IMG/VR virus record: IMGVR_UViG_3300049855_000373 | Span: 1-32,734 of that record | Reading direction: 5' to 3' (one strand) | DNA: 32,734 nucleotides | Source of the DNA: a virus | Shown here: positions 7,296 through 16,005 of the stretch, piece by piece | Numbering within the stretch: position 1 is the first letter of the stretch | Layout of the letters: every line of letters begins with the position of its first letter | Position numbers and translations under genes: made by a program | The notes under the pieces: model-generated | Seen by the model: the letters and a program-made list of their open reading frames with translations, nothing else | What the model was told of the DNA's origin: nothing | Databases searched by the model: none

Positions 7296-8165
7296 ATGGC
7301 AAACTCCGATTTAGACAACGTAACCAGTGCGATTCAGACTTTTTGGTCCTCGCTTTTCATGGACGAACTTCGTCAAACCAACTTGCTTTACAACTTGGTT
7401 AACCGTGAATACACCGGGGACTTGCGCGAAATGGGTGACACTGTGAAGGTCAACCAAATCAATGCACCCACCGGACAGCGCCTGACAATCGATGGCGCGG
7501 GCGTAGGTCGGACCTTCACGCCTGAGACAATTTCCCTTTCGACAGTGTCGGTCACAGCTGACCAACGCCTTGTCGCTTCTTACGATTTCCATGACCTCGT
7601 GGCCATCCAATCCATGATCGACCCGGTCGGCTCGCGTGCTACTGAAGTCCGCGCCGCCATGGTTCAAGCTGTCAGCAATCAATTGAACAGCTACCTCTAT
7701 TCGCTTGTCGCGCCTTCCACCACAATCGCATCTGTCGCAACAATGACCGCCGCGACCGTGGCACAAGCGCGCGAAAATGCGGCCGTTGCTAAGTGGAGCT
7801 ACAACAAGCCTTGGTATGGCCTGCTTGCGCCTCAATACTATTCTGACCTCCTTGTTGACACCACCTTCACTAGCGCGGATTTTGTGGGCGGTGATGCTCC
7901 TGTCATTTCCGGCCAAATCGGTCTGAAACGATACGGGTTCAATATCTTCGAAGATAACACCCAAACCACAAGCGCTACCTCGGGCGGTCTGTTCTTTCAC
8001 CCTGACTTCCTTTACATGGTGAGCCAGTACGAGCCACGGTTCAAGATTTCGGATAAGCACAGCCAACACGAATTCGCTTTCGTGATGTCGGTTGACTGGG
8101 TGATCGGCGCTAAGCTTGGTATCGCGGGCGCTGCGAAGCACCAGAAAGTCCAGACCGGCGCATAA
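7296..8165 (+). CDS. Major capsid protein
   Basis: A 289-residue protein placed right after the scaffold. It resembles the P22-coat/HK97-fold capsid group: an N-terminal helix FWSSLFMDELRQTNLLYNLVN, an extended arm with GDTVKVNQI, a long central helix with DPVGSRATEVRAAMVQAVSN, then a segment KPWYGLLAPQYYSDLL and a C-terminal half FNIFEDN...LFFHPDFLY...VIGAKLGIA typical of these coat proteins. AAGGG lies 7 bases before the ATG. Base composition is GC-richer and codon use more biased than in the next genes, as expected for the most abundant product. A terminator follows. Confidence 0.85.
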   Translation: MANSDLDNVTSAIQTFWSSLFMDELRQTNLLYNLVNREYTGDLREMGDTVKVNQINAPTGQRLTIDGAGVGRTFTPETISLSTVSVTADQRLVASYDFHDLVAIQSMIDPVGSRATEVRAAMVQAVSNQLNSYLYSLVAPSTTIASVATMTAATVAQARENAAVAKWSYNKPWYGLLAPQYYSDLLVDTTFTSADFVGGDAPVISGQIGLKRYGFNIFEDNTQTTSATSGGLFFHPDFLYMVSQYEPRFKISDKHSQHEFAFVMSVDWVIGAKLGIAGAAKHQKVQTGA

Positions 8166-8200
8166 TCCTAGATACACGTTCCATAGATTCTCGATATCGC

Positions 8201-8238
8201 GGCGGCTAAAACCGATGAGGAGTTAGCCGCCTATTTTT
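8201..8238 (+). terminator. Intrinsic terminator after the capsid gene
   Basis: GGCGGCTAA (8201-8209) and TTAGCCGCC (8223-8231) form a perfect 9-bp stem around a 13-base loop, followed by TATTTTT. It lies 35 bases past the capsid stop. It probably reduces read-through so that capsid protein is made in excess over the downstream connector and tail genes. Confidence 0.8.
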
Positions 8239-8259
8239 CAAAAACTGAAGGAATGAAGC

Positions 8260-8481
8260 ATGGAAGACATTAACGGATTCAGCAAGCTGATCATGATCGA
8301 TGGAAGGTCATTCGATAACTTGAAACAAAGAATGATCGAACAAGTCCAGGTGCCAGCGCAAATTTTGCAAATCGGACTAAAGCCGAACGGCTTTCCTTTT
8401 GCTATTCTCAAGGTATCAATCCCAGAAAGCCCAAGTGCAGCGCCGACAACCGGCAAGAAAAAAGAAGTGCTCCCGGAGTAA
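8260..8481 (+). CDS. Small unknown virion-region protein
   Basis: A 73-residue protein starting at ATG 8260 with AAGGA upstream. It has a helix SFDNLKQRMIEQV, a short hydrophobic strand region with PNGFPFAILKVSI and a basic tail containing GKKKE. No family is recognised. It lies three bases before the next gene, whose ribosome site overlaps its stop. Its position between capsid and connectors suggests a small head or neck component, but this is inference. Confidence 0.6.
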   Translation: MEDINGFSKLIMIDGRSFDNLKQRMIEQVQVPAQILQIGLKPNGFPFAILKVSIPESPSAAPTTGKKKEVLPE

Positions 8482-8484
8482 GCC

Positions 8485-9066
8485 ATGACCAAGTACGGTT
8501 TGACAGACTTAGAGAGAGGTAAATACTTCCCGGGTGGAACCGAGAGTCTGTCAACCGTTCGAGTCGGTCCAGATAGATATTCAACCCTTCCAGCCGAGAA
8601 CTATGTTTATCAAGTGACTTACCTCGAAAGCCCAACCTCTACGATCGATCAAAACATAAACGGCTCTGTTACATCGGTCGATTTCAAGTTTTCGCCGTCA
8701 TCGACTCAGTACGTCAAGCAGTTAACTTTTTCCGTTGTCGGCCTTAATATGGCTTCGATCTTGGATTACTTTAATATCTCAGGTGGGCTTACCAATGGGA
8801 TAAAGTTCCTGACTAAAGAGGGCGTGGTCGAGAGAGAGATTTTCAATGTAAAAAAGACAATTGAACTATCCCATGCGAGCACTCAAGGAATTTTGAATAA
8901 CTATATCCAGGGAAACGCCAGCGAGGATATTTTCATAGCTGACATGGTTTTTCCTTTCGAATCAGTCTTCGGTCCTAACCGGGAAATCATAATCAGAATA
9001 CGCGACAATCTTTCCAGCATTCGTTATCAAAGAGCGACAGTCATACACCGCGAGGTGATCGCATGA
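8485..9066 (+). CDS. Unknown virion-region protein, beta-rich
   Basis: A 193-residue beta-rich protein with GGAG 7 bases before ATG 8485. It contains a C-terminal half with LDYFNISGGLTNGIKFLTKEG, then IIIRIRDNLSSIRYQRATVIHREV. The next gene shows the same landmarks in the same order, so the pair looks like divergent tandem paralogues. The coding sequence is visibly more A+T-rich than the capsid and connector genes, which fits later acquisition. Candidates are a head decoration or head-fibre protein, but no family is recognised. Confidence 0.6.
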   Translation: MTKYGLTDLERGKYFPGGTESLSTVRVGPDRYSTLPAENYVYQVTYLESPTSTIDQNINGSVTSVDFKFSPSSTQYVKQLTFSVVGLNMASILDYFNISGGLTNGIKFLTKEGVVEREIFNVKKTIELSHASTQGILNNYIQGNASEDIFIADMVFPFESVFGPNREIIIRIRDNLSSIRYQRATVIHREVIA

Positions 9067-9551
9067 CAGCTGTATTCCCGAGCAGAAAATTCATTACGAA
9101 TGCTGGATCAAAGAATATGGCCGTCAATGGATCGGTGACTCCGGTTGTCTTTGGATATGCACCACCTCCAACAACGCTTTTTACGGTTGGGGAATTGATT
9201 CTAAACGCCACTGGTACTGGAACAATATCCCAGCCATTGTCCGAGTTTTGGAATTTCTCAGCGCTAGCGAATGGTCTTTCAATAGAGTTTATGATCAATG
9301 GAGTCATGGTTGCTGAGAGTGGAATTATAAAAAACAATTTTGATATGATCCAATACGTTGGTGCTGAGTTCTTAGGTAAAGTCCTAGGAACTAGGAATGT
9401 AGTTAGAGGCGGTTTCGACTTCATACCTCATTTCACTTTGAACGGTGATCGAGGCGATTATTTCAGGGTCATAGTGAATGACAATCTAGCTTTTGGTGGC
9501 CATATTGAACAGATGACAATATCAATGCGTGGTTCATTCATAGCGCTTTAG
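9063..9551 (+). CDS. Unknown virion-region protein, tandem partner of the previous gene
   Basis: A 162-residue beta-rich protein coupled by an ATGA overlap and GAGG 7 bases upstream. It has FWNFSALANGLSIEFMINGV (about 61-80), a segment FIPHFTLNGDRGDYFRVIVNDNL and a final strand MTISMRGSFIA, which parallel DYFNISGGLTNGIKFL, FPFESVFG...IIIRIRDNL and ATVIHREVIA in the upstream protein. It is A+T-rich like that gene. A head decoration or appendage role is possible; function is not established. Confidence 0.6.
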   Translation: MTAVFPSRKFITNAGSKNMAVNGSVTPVVFGYAPPPTTLFTVGELILNATGTGTISQPLSEFWNFSALANGLSIEFMINGVMVAESGIIKNNFDMIQYVGAEFLGKVLGTRNVVRGGFDFIPHFTLNGDRGDYFRVIVNDNLAFGGHIEQMTISMRGSFIAL

Positions 9552-9566
9552 TGAAAAGGTAAACCG

Positions 9567-10415
9567 ATGCAATCGAACCTCGATCAAAGAATATTCTATT
9601 ACAATGCAGCGGGGACATCGTTCACCGATCTAACTGTTTCGCTTAATGAATGGAACAACGGAAAGACGGTAACGCTTACAATGCAGCCGGCCGATTTTCT
9701 TTATATCGCCTGCTTTTTGCCATTCAATCACAAGTATTTTCGCTTTTACACGCCATCGACAACGCTCAAAACGCCGAAGGTGGAAATCCTGAACGCGCCG
9801 AGTGAGTGGAGTCAAGTTGTCGACCAACTCGACTATACCAATGGCATGCAAGCATCGGGCGTTGTCCAGTTCACGCCGAATTGGGATAAAAACTGGGGAC
9901 TGGTATCGCGGAGCAATACCGATATCACAGGTTTTTCATCGGGCCCGGTTGTCTATGGCGCTTACTGGCTTAGGATTTCCTTCGCATCGGCCGCAACGTT
10001 TACATTGGAATATGTAGGCCAAAAATTCTCATCCGATAATGACCTGTATCAAGAGTATCCAATCCTTCAAAGTCCGACTATTCTGGCTGGATGGAAATCA
10101 GGCAAAACGTCTTGGGACGATCAGCATCTACTGGCCGCGAACTACATTAGCAAAACGCTTGTGCAGCGCGGCCTGATTTTCACCAACAACCAAATTCTCG
10201 ACATCGCCACGTTGCGAAGTCCAGCCGTTCACAAGGCGGCTCACATTATTTTCTCGGGTCTCGGTGCTCGAAACTATGCTGAGGAAATCAAACTCGCCGC
10301 CGAAGCCTTCGATAAGGCTATGACCCAAGACAAATTCCAGGTCGACACGAACGCGAACGCACGAAAAGACCGCGCCGAAGTTGTGCTCAATACGACATCG
10401 AGGGCCAGCCGATGA
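9567..10415 (+). CDS. Putative virion/head-tail connector-region protein
   Basis: A 282-residue protein with two parts: residues 1-165 are strand-rich with aromatic residues (for example PFNHKYFRFYTP), like a jelly-roll or immunoglobulin-like fold, while residues 175-282 are helical with AHIIFSGLGARNYAEEIKLAAEAFDKAM and a charged tail. The helical half resembles small head-tail adaptor helices. AAGG lies 7 bases before ATG 9567 and the stop overlaps the next gene as ATGA. A neck or connector role fits its place but is inferred. Confidence 0.5.
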   Translation: MQSNLDQRIFYYNAAGTSFTDLTVSLNEWNNGKTVTLTMQPADFLYIACFLPFNHKYFRFYTPSTTLKTPKVEILNAPSEWSQVVDQLDYTNGMQASGVVQFTPNWDKNWGLVSRSNTDITGFSSGPVVYGAYWLRISFASAATFTLEYVGQKFSSDNDLYQEYPILQSPTILAGWKSGKTSWDDQHLLAANYISKTLVQRGLIFTNNQILDIATLRSPAVHKAAHIIFSGLGARNYAEEIKLAAEAFDKAMTQDKFQVDTNANARKDRAEVVLNTTSRASR

Positions 10416-10861
10416 GCAAGGTAACCGATATTCGCTCACAGTTGAATACCCTCATTGATACAATCTTGCCAGATTATGTGAAGCTGTCGGACAGCTATGA
10501 AACTCCCGACAATGCCAACGTCATCCTAGAAAAAGGCTTTTCGATCGGCTATGGCCCATCGGAAAACACCACAGACGATTGGTGCAACGGAACACTTAGG
10601 CAACGCCGACAATTTCAGATCATTTTAACAAACATTTACACGCCGAGCCTTGACCCGGAATATCGTGAAACACTCGAAAACTCACTGCTTGACGATGAGT
10701 TCGCGCTTATCGGAGCAATTGAGCGTGACGTGACATTAGGCGGGGAAGCGATTTCCTCGCGGTTTTCATTTGATAACGGCCTTGAGTATCTCATCGACGA
10801 TCGAAAGCAGTTCATCATTATCGTGATCACGGTCACGATTGACTATGAGGAGTCAACCTAA
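10412..10861 (+). CDS. Putative tail terminator / head-tail joining protein
   Basis: A 149-residue acidic protein immediately before the tail tube gene, the usual place of the tail terminator. It has an N-terminal helix VTDIRSQLNTLIDTILPDY, a central strand pair RRQFQIILTNIY, a helix with a run of acidic residues, and a last strand KQFIIIVITVTIDYE, the alpha-beta order seen in tail terminators. The start is coupled by ATGA and GAGG 8 bases upstream; the stop overlaps the tube start as TAATG. Assignment rests on position and fold pattern. Confidence 0.55.
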   Translation: MSKVTDIRSQLNTLIDTILPDYVKLSDSYETPDNANVILEKGFSIGYGPSENTTDDWCNGTLRQRRQFQIILTNIYTPSLDPEYRETLENSLLDDEFALIGAIERDVTLGGEAISSRFSFDNGLEYLIDDRKQFIIIVITVTIDYEEST

Positions 10862-12393
10862 TGGCATTCGCTACACGTTCCAGTGTTTTTTGTTTCGTTC
10901 CAGAGGTCACTGAGGGAACTCCTGAGGACCCCGTTGCAGGTGATTTCACCGTTGTCCGCGAAGGCGCAAGTTTTTCGGGTGCTGTTAACACCGTCACTTC
11001 AGACGAACTACGAAATTCTATTGGTGCATCAAAATCATTTGTGACCTCACAAGCACCGACCGCAAGTATCCCCAAGTACCTTAAGCCGAGTGGAAGCGAA
11101 GGCGTTGCGCCTGATTATTCCATTCTCATTGAGTCATGCTTGGGCGCGGTCGACGTGAACACAACCGAATATACAACCACGGCCGGAAGCACAGCGGGGA
11201 CAACCTCGGCCCGCGCAAATCTTAAGGTGACAGCGGGCGTTGAGGCGAACTTTCAAAAGGGCCAAGCCGTTTTGATCAAGGACGCAACAAACAACTATGC
11301 CGTGCGCAACGTGATGAATGGAATCACGAGCACAAACCTTCCGCTTTCGTTCAATTTGGGCGTTGCACCTGCAACGGGAATCGGCCTTGGTAAGGCGGTT
11401 CTCTATTTACCGAGCACTTCCCAGCCAACATATACAAGCCATATGTTCCAATCGGCCGCGTCAACTTCGGCTGTGCATCAAATGATTTCCGGCTGTCGCA
11501 CCACGGCGATGAATGCGGAATTCAATGCGAACGAATTGGCAGCGGTGACGTTTGAAATCGGCGGAATTCAGTATTTCATAAACCCCATCGAAATCAGTTC
11601 TCTGAACAAATGGATCGATTTCACCGACTCGGTTGGAACCGTATCTTGCCAGCTGGCCCTAAAGTTTTATGCTACGCCTATCGACCTCGCGAACGAAATC
11701 GCGAGCAAGATGACCGCCGCTTCCGCGCCTTCCGGTGCCGATGTCATCACTTGCACTTGGTCGAACACCACTGGAAAATTCACGATCGCTTCCGATGGAT
11801 CGGTCCTAAGCCTTTTGTGGAATACCGGAACGCACACAGCGAACTCGGCAAAGACAGCGCTTGGGTTCTCTAACTCCGACGATACAGGTTCACTCACATA
11901 CACCTCGGACACGGCGCAAACTTATTACCCGGCCGTGACACCTGACTTCGATAGCCAGCCGCCGCAAGTCGTTCGCGACAATATGCTAGAACTTGGAAAC
12001 TTTTCCGATTATCTGTGCGTAGGCGGTCAAGCCCTCACAATTTCGATTTCAACTCCCAAGACCGATGTCCCCAACTGGTGTGCCGAAACTGGCATTGACG
12101 AATCGGTTGTGCTGTCGCGCGAGGTCACTATTTCTGGAACTCTCAAGTTCCAAAAGCATGATATCCAGCGTTTTTATAACCTGATCAATAACGTGGAAAC
12201 TCAGCTTGCCTTTGTTCACGGCCAAAAGATTGCCGGAAACTGGGTTCCTGGAACCATCGTTTCAATCTTTTGCCCAACTTGCTCGGTGACATCGAACACA
12301 ATCGCGGACCAAGACGGCTACATCGTCGAGCAGTTCGAAGCCACGGCTTTTGTCGGCGATGACATGGAAGACATTTATCTAAATTTCCTTTGA
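10861..12393 (+). CDS. Major tail tube protein with an inserted domain
   Basis: At 510 residues this is longer than a basic tube protein. The N-terminal part (1-235) and the C-terminal part (about 365-510, with TISISTPKTDVP, REVTISGTLKF and a final VEQFEATAFVGDD) look like tube halves. Between them, residues about 240-365 form an added module with IDFTDSVGTVSCQLALKF, FTIASDGSVLSLLWNTG and LGFSNSDDTG...YTSDT, a pattern also met in other phage tail proteins. It would stack in rings to form the tail tube, with the insert probably on the outer surface. GGAG precedes the ATG; the start overlaps the previous stop. Confidence 0.75.
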   Translation: MAFATRSSVFCFVPEVTEGTPEDPVAGDFTVVREGASFSGAVNTVTSDELRNSIGASKSFVTSQAPTASIPKYLKPSGSEGVAPDYSILIESCLGAVDVNTTEYTTTAGSTAGTTSARANLKVTAGVEANFQKGQAVLIKDATNNYAVRNVMNGITSTNLPLSFNLGVAPATGIGLGKAVLYLPSTSQPTYTSHMFQSAASTSAVHQMISGCRTTAMNAEFNANELAAVTFEIGGIQYFINPIEISSLNKWIDFTDSVGTVSCQLALKFYATPIDLANEIASKMTAASAPSGADVITCTWSNTTGKFTIASDGSVLSLLWNTGTHTANSAKTALGFSNSDDTGSLTYTSDTAQTYYPAVTPDFDSQPPQVVRDNMLELGNFSDYLCVGGQALTISISTPKTDVPNWCAETGIDESVVLSREVTISGTLKFQKHDIQRFYNLINNVETQLAFVHGQKIAGNWVPGTIVSIFCPTCSVTSNTIADQDGYIVEQFEATAFVGDDMEDIYLNFL

Positions 12394-12416
12394 ACCAATC
12401 CGATATCGAGGAACTT

Positions 12417-12725
12417 ATGGCCGACTTTATCAAGAAAATAGAACTCAAGGACGGCAACGGATGCATTTCGTATCGCGTGCCCAATGTCATTGAACAGCTT
12501 CGTTTCTTCAGTTCGTCTGGCTGGTATTCCGATGAATGCCAGTCGGACATTTACTTGCGAACTCTCAAAGCAATCGAAGCGGGCCGAGAATTCATCGTCA
12601 AGGTCGAGGGCCTTTACTCCTCAATCGACGAACTTTTGGATGACCGGGCCTACCTAGACACGTTTATCGAATTGGCTTGGGACCTAGCCGCCGCGAAATT
12701 GGGCGACAGCACAAAAAAGACTTAA
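12417..12725 (+). CDS. Tail assembly chaperone, zero-frame product (gpG-like)
   Basis: A 102-residue acidic protein between tail tube and tape measure, the fixed place of lambda G-like chaperones. GAGG five bases before ATG 12417 supports this start; a TTG at 12390 overlapping the tube stop would add nine residues. Its last sense codons are ACA AAA AAG ACT before TAA. They contain the slippery heptamer A AAA AAG in the correct phase, so a fraction of ribosomes should shift by -1 and extend the protein by 80 residues. It would bind tape measure and tube protein during tail assembly and be absent from the virion. Confidence 0.75.
   Translation: MADFIKKIELKDGNGCISYRVPNVIEQLRFFSSSGWYSDECQSDIYLRTLKAIEAGREFIVKVEGLYSSIDELLDDRAYLDTFIELAWDLAAAKLGDSTKKT
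12713..12719 (+). promoter_or_regulatory. Programmed -1 ribosomal frameshift site
   Basis: The heptamer A AAA AAG (A at 12713, AAA 12714-12716, AAG 12717-12719) is read in the zero frame as the end of ACA, then AAA AAG. Slipping back one base makes the next codon GAC at 12719, which is in phase with the open frame ending at 12961. This is the classic signal in tail chaperone genes of lambda-like siphoviruses. Confidence 0.8.
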
Positions 12726-12961
12726 GGCTTTGCGCCGTCAATATCGTCGCGAAACAGCCTTTTCTTGACGGTGTCGAGCCAGAAAACAAGGTATCGGTGA
12801 TCCTCGCTGTGGAACTTTTGGAAGTGATACGGGGAACCGATCGGCTCAAGCTTTCAGGCCTCACGGCCAGGGATTTAACCGCGCGGGAATTTCAACTTGT
12901 GAGCTATCTAGCGTTGCAAATTGATACTTTAGGCGCAAAAGGAAAGGCAAGCCGTGGCTGA
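12719..12961 (+). CDS. Tail assembly chaperone, -1 frameshift extension (gpT-like)
   Basis: An open -1 frame of 80 codons after the slippery site, running DLRLCAVNIV to KASRG. It has no good start of its own (the frame's ATG at 12677 lies deep in the other gene with no ribosome site), which is expected for a frameshift extension. Joined to 12417-12719 it gives a fusion of about 181 residues. In lambda the extension (gpT) binds the tail tube protein while the gpG part coats the tape measure. It ends 8 bases into the tape measure gene. Confidence 0.75.
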   Translation, partial: DLRLCAVNIVAKQPFLDGVEPENKVSVILAVELLEVIRGTDRLKLSGLTARDLTAREFQLVSYLALQIDTLGAKGKASRG

Positions 12962-15188
12962 CGCTACAATCAATATTGACGTAAAGGTGAGCCCACCCGA
13001 TCCGCTCGGACAGCTTGTCAAGCAGACCAAGGAAGCGGAAACCGAAACGGGTTCACTGGCATCGGCCTTTGGGAAATTGGGCGCGGTCATCGCTGGCCTA
13101 GGCGCACTGAAGGGGACTTTCGATTTTGTCTTGGGCGCGACAAGGCAGATGGAGGACCTGACAACCCAGTTCATCGCCTTCACCGGCTCGGCCGAAGGCG
13201 CGGCGAACCAACTGGAAGCCTTATCTCAGTTTGCCTCTCAGTCCCCTTTCGAACTCGCAGAAATTGCCACGGCCAATAGAACGCTTTTGGCTTTTGGTTC
13301 CTCAACCAAGCAATCACTGGAACAGCTTCGGCAATTGGGCGAGGTAGCCGCCGCAACGGGGACTGACCTTTCGGAACTCGCGACGATCTTCGGACAGATT
13401 CAGGCGGAAGGGAAACTTACAGGCGAGCGGTTCAACCAACTTGTGGAACGCGGTGTCAATATCGGGCCTATCCTGGCCCAATCTCTCGGCGTTGCCCAAT
13501 CCTCGCTCGTTAAGTTGAGGTCCGAAGGCAAGATAACAAGCGATGAAGTCGCAAAAGCCTTCCAAAAAATGACATCGGAAGGCGGTCAATTCTTTGGATC
13601 GACCGAACGCCTAAGCAAAACAATTTCTGGTTCGCTTTCCACCCTCAAAGACAACTTCACAATTCTGGCTTCGACCGTTGGTTCTAGCGCGGTCCCCGCT
13701 TTCACTTCCCTTGTGAATATCATTAGCAAGGCCGTGGAAGGGAACATTGCATACCTCAAAGAACAGCAAAAAATTGCCAATGAGAACGAAACGCAAAAGC
13801 GGATTCGGGCCATCGGCGTCGAGGTCGATACTCTAACCAAGCAGCTTGAGGACCTAAAAAAGTCTCAAGCGGCTGGGTTCTCGTTCTTCGGTGATGACCC
13901 GCTTAAGATTGCTTCCGATATTGACGTAGTGACAACTTCGATTCGTCAATTGAGCCTTGAGCGATTGCAGCTGGCCAAAAAGCAGGGATCGGCCGACCTC
14001 GCAAAGCAGGTGGAAGCCGACAACAAAGAAGCTGAGATAGCACAGCAAAAGGCCAATGAGAAAAAGCTGGCCCTCCTGCAAGAACAAGCGGCCAAAGAAA
14101 AGGAAGCGGCCGACAAGATCGCGACCGAACGCGCTACCAAGATTCAAGAGACCGAAGCCAATATTACGCAAATCGAACTGCAAGAGGAGGCCGTTCGGCA
14201 AGCGATCCGCGCCGAGCAAGCGGGCGCGAATAAACAGGCCGCACTGGATGCCTTGAACCAACGCGAAGCCGAACTGACCTCGGCAAAGCTGACAGCCGAA
14301 GCCACGCGAGCCGATTTACTCCTGCAATTTGATCAAGCGGAACTCCTTAGGGCCCAAGACAAGCAAAACAAACTCTCTGAAATTACCAAGGCCGGGGAAG
14401 CAAAGCGCCTTGCCGACATCAAGAAAGCCAAAGATGACGATCTAAACGTCAACAAGGGCACCACAGAGGCCCTCAAAAAGTTCGAGGAGCAATCATATAC
14501 CCAAAGAGTGGACACCGCTCGAACGGGCCTTTCTGCGATTGCCAGCCTGCAAAAGTCTGGAAACCGTGATGCTTTCAACATTGGAAAGCGGGCCGCGCAA
14601 GCGCAAGTCCTCCTCGACATACCAAAGGCGGCCTTCGCGGCCTATACCTCGCTTATCGGCGTGCCCTTTGTCGGTCCAGTCCTCGCACCGCTCGCAGCGG
14701 CGGCGGCGGTCTTTGCCGGAACCCAGCAATTAAGGCAAATCGAAGCACAGCAACCACCCGGCTTCGCCGAAGGCGGTTTGGTTCCTGGAACCGGAAACAA
14801 AGACACGGTTCCGGCACTGCTTACGCCCGGTGAGGTTGTCGTTCCAAAGAAGAACTTCGCCGATTTGCAGCAAGGCATGGTTCAAGGTTCGATTGCCAGC
14901 GATCAAGTCATTCTATTGCAGCAAGGCAACGCCATCACCGGCAAGATTTTGGATGAGTTGACGTTCGGAACTGTAAACGAAAAGCTGACAATCATGATCA
15001 AGCTTTTAAATGACACGGTCGGAGGACTCGACAAGATCGCAGTAGCAGCGGCGGCGGCTAGTTCACCGGCCACAACCGAAGCAAACGTTGCTGAGATTCA
15101 GCAAAACCAACCAAGACCGAGCGGATATGGCTCGGACCCTGGAAGGCCGAAGGAAATAAAACGCTCTACACCACAGCAAACAGCGTGA
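12954..15188 (+). CDS. Tape measure protein
   Basis: The 744-residue product has the tape-measure order: a short N-terminus, a hydrophobic segment KLGAVIAGLGALKGTFDFVL near 41-60, a conserved N-terminal tape measure domain at about 63-245 (with FIAFTGSAEGAANQLEAL and ASQSPFELAEIA), a long coiled-coil rich in Ala, Glu and Lys at about 265-540, then a hydrophobic Ala-rich segment and the common motif GFAEGGLVPGTGNKDTVPAL with LTPGEVVVPK near 600-640. It sets tail length and enters the cell on DNA ejection. By the usual ratio of length to residues the tail would be of moderate length. A GTG start has AAAGGA upstream and overlaps the chaperone extension. Confidence 0.9.
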   Translation: MADATINIDVKVSPPDPLGQLVKQTKEAETETGSLASAFGKLGAVIAGLGALKGTFDFVLGATRQMEDLTTQFIAFTGSAEGAANQLEALSQFASQSPFELAEIATANRTLLAFGSSTKQSLEQLRQLGEVAAATGTDLSELATIFGQIQAEGKLTGERFNQLVERGVNIGPILAQSLGVAQSSLVKLRSEGKITSDEVAKAFQKMTSEGGQFFGSTERLSKTISGSLSTLKDNFTILASTVGSSAVPAFTSLVNIISKAVEGNIAYLKEQQKIANENETQKRIRAIGVEVDTLTKQLEDLKKSQAAGFSFFGDDPLKIASDIDVVTTSIRQLSLERLQLAKKQGSADLAKQVEADNKEAEIAQQKANEKKLALLQEQAAKEKEAADKIATERATKIQETEANITQIELQEEAVRQAIRAEQAGANKQAALDALNQREAELTSAKLTAEATRADLLLQFDQAELLRAQDKQNKLSEITKAGEAKRLADIKKAKDDDLNVNKGTTEALKKFEEQSYTQRVDTARTGLSAIASLQKSGNRDAFNIGKRAAQAQVLLDIPKAAFAAYTSLIGVPFVGPVLAPLAAAAAVFAGTQQLRQIEAQQPPGFAEGGLVPGTGNKDTVPALLTPGEVVVPKKNFADLQQGMVQGSIASDQVILLQQGNAITGKILDELTFGTVNEKLTIMIKLLNDTVGGLDKIAVAAAAASSPATTEANVAEIQQNQPRPSGYGSDPGRPKEIKRSTPQQTA

Positions 15189-15195
15189 GGTTATC

Positions 15196-16005
15196 TTGAG
15201 CAATATTAGGCTTAGGCGAAACGCCCGAATATCAGATAACAATCACCTCGATTCGGCCGTGATCACAGCGCCAGCAACGGTGGGCTTTCCTTTCAGCAAC
15301 GCCCTCAACTTCAAGGCGAGGGGGAAAGTCTGGAAGCCAGGAACAAAGACTTTCACAATCCAGGCCGATTTGAATTCGAACAAGCAGTGTAGCTTTCTCG
15401 CGATCTTTGGTGAGTCGAACAAATATTTGAGCCTAAGCAATGAGGCCGTCATCACCGTGAAGGCAAACATGATCGACCTATTTACAGGCGGTGAGCCTTT
15501 CAGCAAATCGGTGACCGTCACCGACCTGGGCGCTTTTGTCGATTTGACCGACGATGACTATCCGACAGGACAGCAATATAGGTATTGGCAAATCACGGTC
15601 GAGGATGCACTTAACCCGATTGATATTGAAGTGAGCGCGATATTCCTAGGCGATCATATCGACTTTCAATTCAATGCAAAGCAGCAATTCCAATTCGATC
15701 GGCAGGACTTAACGCGAAGGGCCACGAGTGATTCAGGCGTTCAATATACCGTTCGAAAAAACCAATATAATACTTTTACTGCTATGGGTTTCAGCTATCT
15801 TGGCACTGATGACCGCCGAAAACTTCAATCGTCGATCGAGACGATAGGGCTTGCAACGCCATTTGTTTTTGTCTTGGACCCACTGCAAATCGCTTTCGAA
15901 TTTGAATTCGGAACAATGCTTTCATATTTTGTCGATGTTCCCGTTCTAACTCAAGCTTACCTGAACAAATTCAATGTCGCCTTTGCCCTAAGGGAGGTGG
16001 TCTAA
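15196..16005 (+). CDS. Tail-tip protein, distal-tail-like (probable)
   Basis: A 269-residue beta-rich protein right after the tape measure, where distal tail proteins occur. It starts at TTG 15196 with GAGG five bases upstream. The N-terminal two-thirds have jelly-roll-like strands (KTFTIQADLNSN, YRYWQITVED, IDIEVSAIFLG); the C-terminal part contains RRKLQSSIETIG and FALREVV. The stop overlaps the next start as TAATG with a strong ribosome site AGGGAGG just before. A distal tail/minor tail role is inferred from order and predicted strands. Confidence 0.55.
   Translation: MSNIRLRRNARISDNNHLDSAVITAPATVGFPFSNALNFKARGKVWKPGTKTFTIQADLNSNKQCSFLAIFGESNKYLSLSNEAVITVKANMIDLFTGGEPFSKSVTVTDLGAFVDLTDDDYPTGQQYRYWQITVEDALNPIDIEVSAIFLGDHIDFQFNAKQQFQFDRQDLTRRATSDSGVQYTVRKNQYNTFTAMGFSYLGTDDRRKLQSSIETIGLATPFVFVLDPLQIAFEFEFGTMLSYFVDVPVLTQAYLNKFNVAFALREVV

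Noticed and set aside
7311-8177. Long open frame on the minus strand opposite the major capsid gene (288 codons)
   Set aside because: It mirrors the whole capsid gene, has no ribosome site or recognisable protein pattern, and is explained by biased codon use in the capsid gene.
12677-12718. Separate ATG start for the second tail chaperone frame
   Set aside because: No ribosome site, and the slippery site at 12713 in the right phase explains the frame as a frameshift extension.
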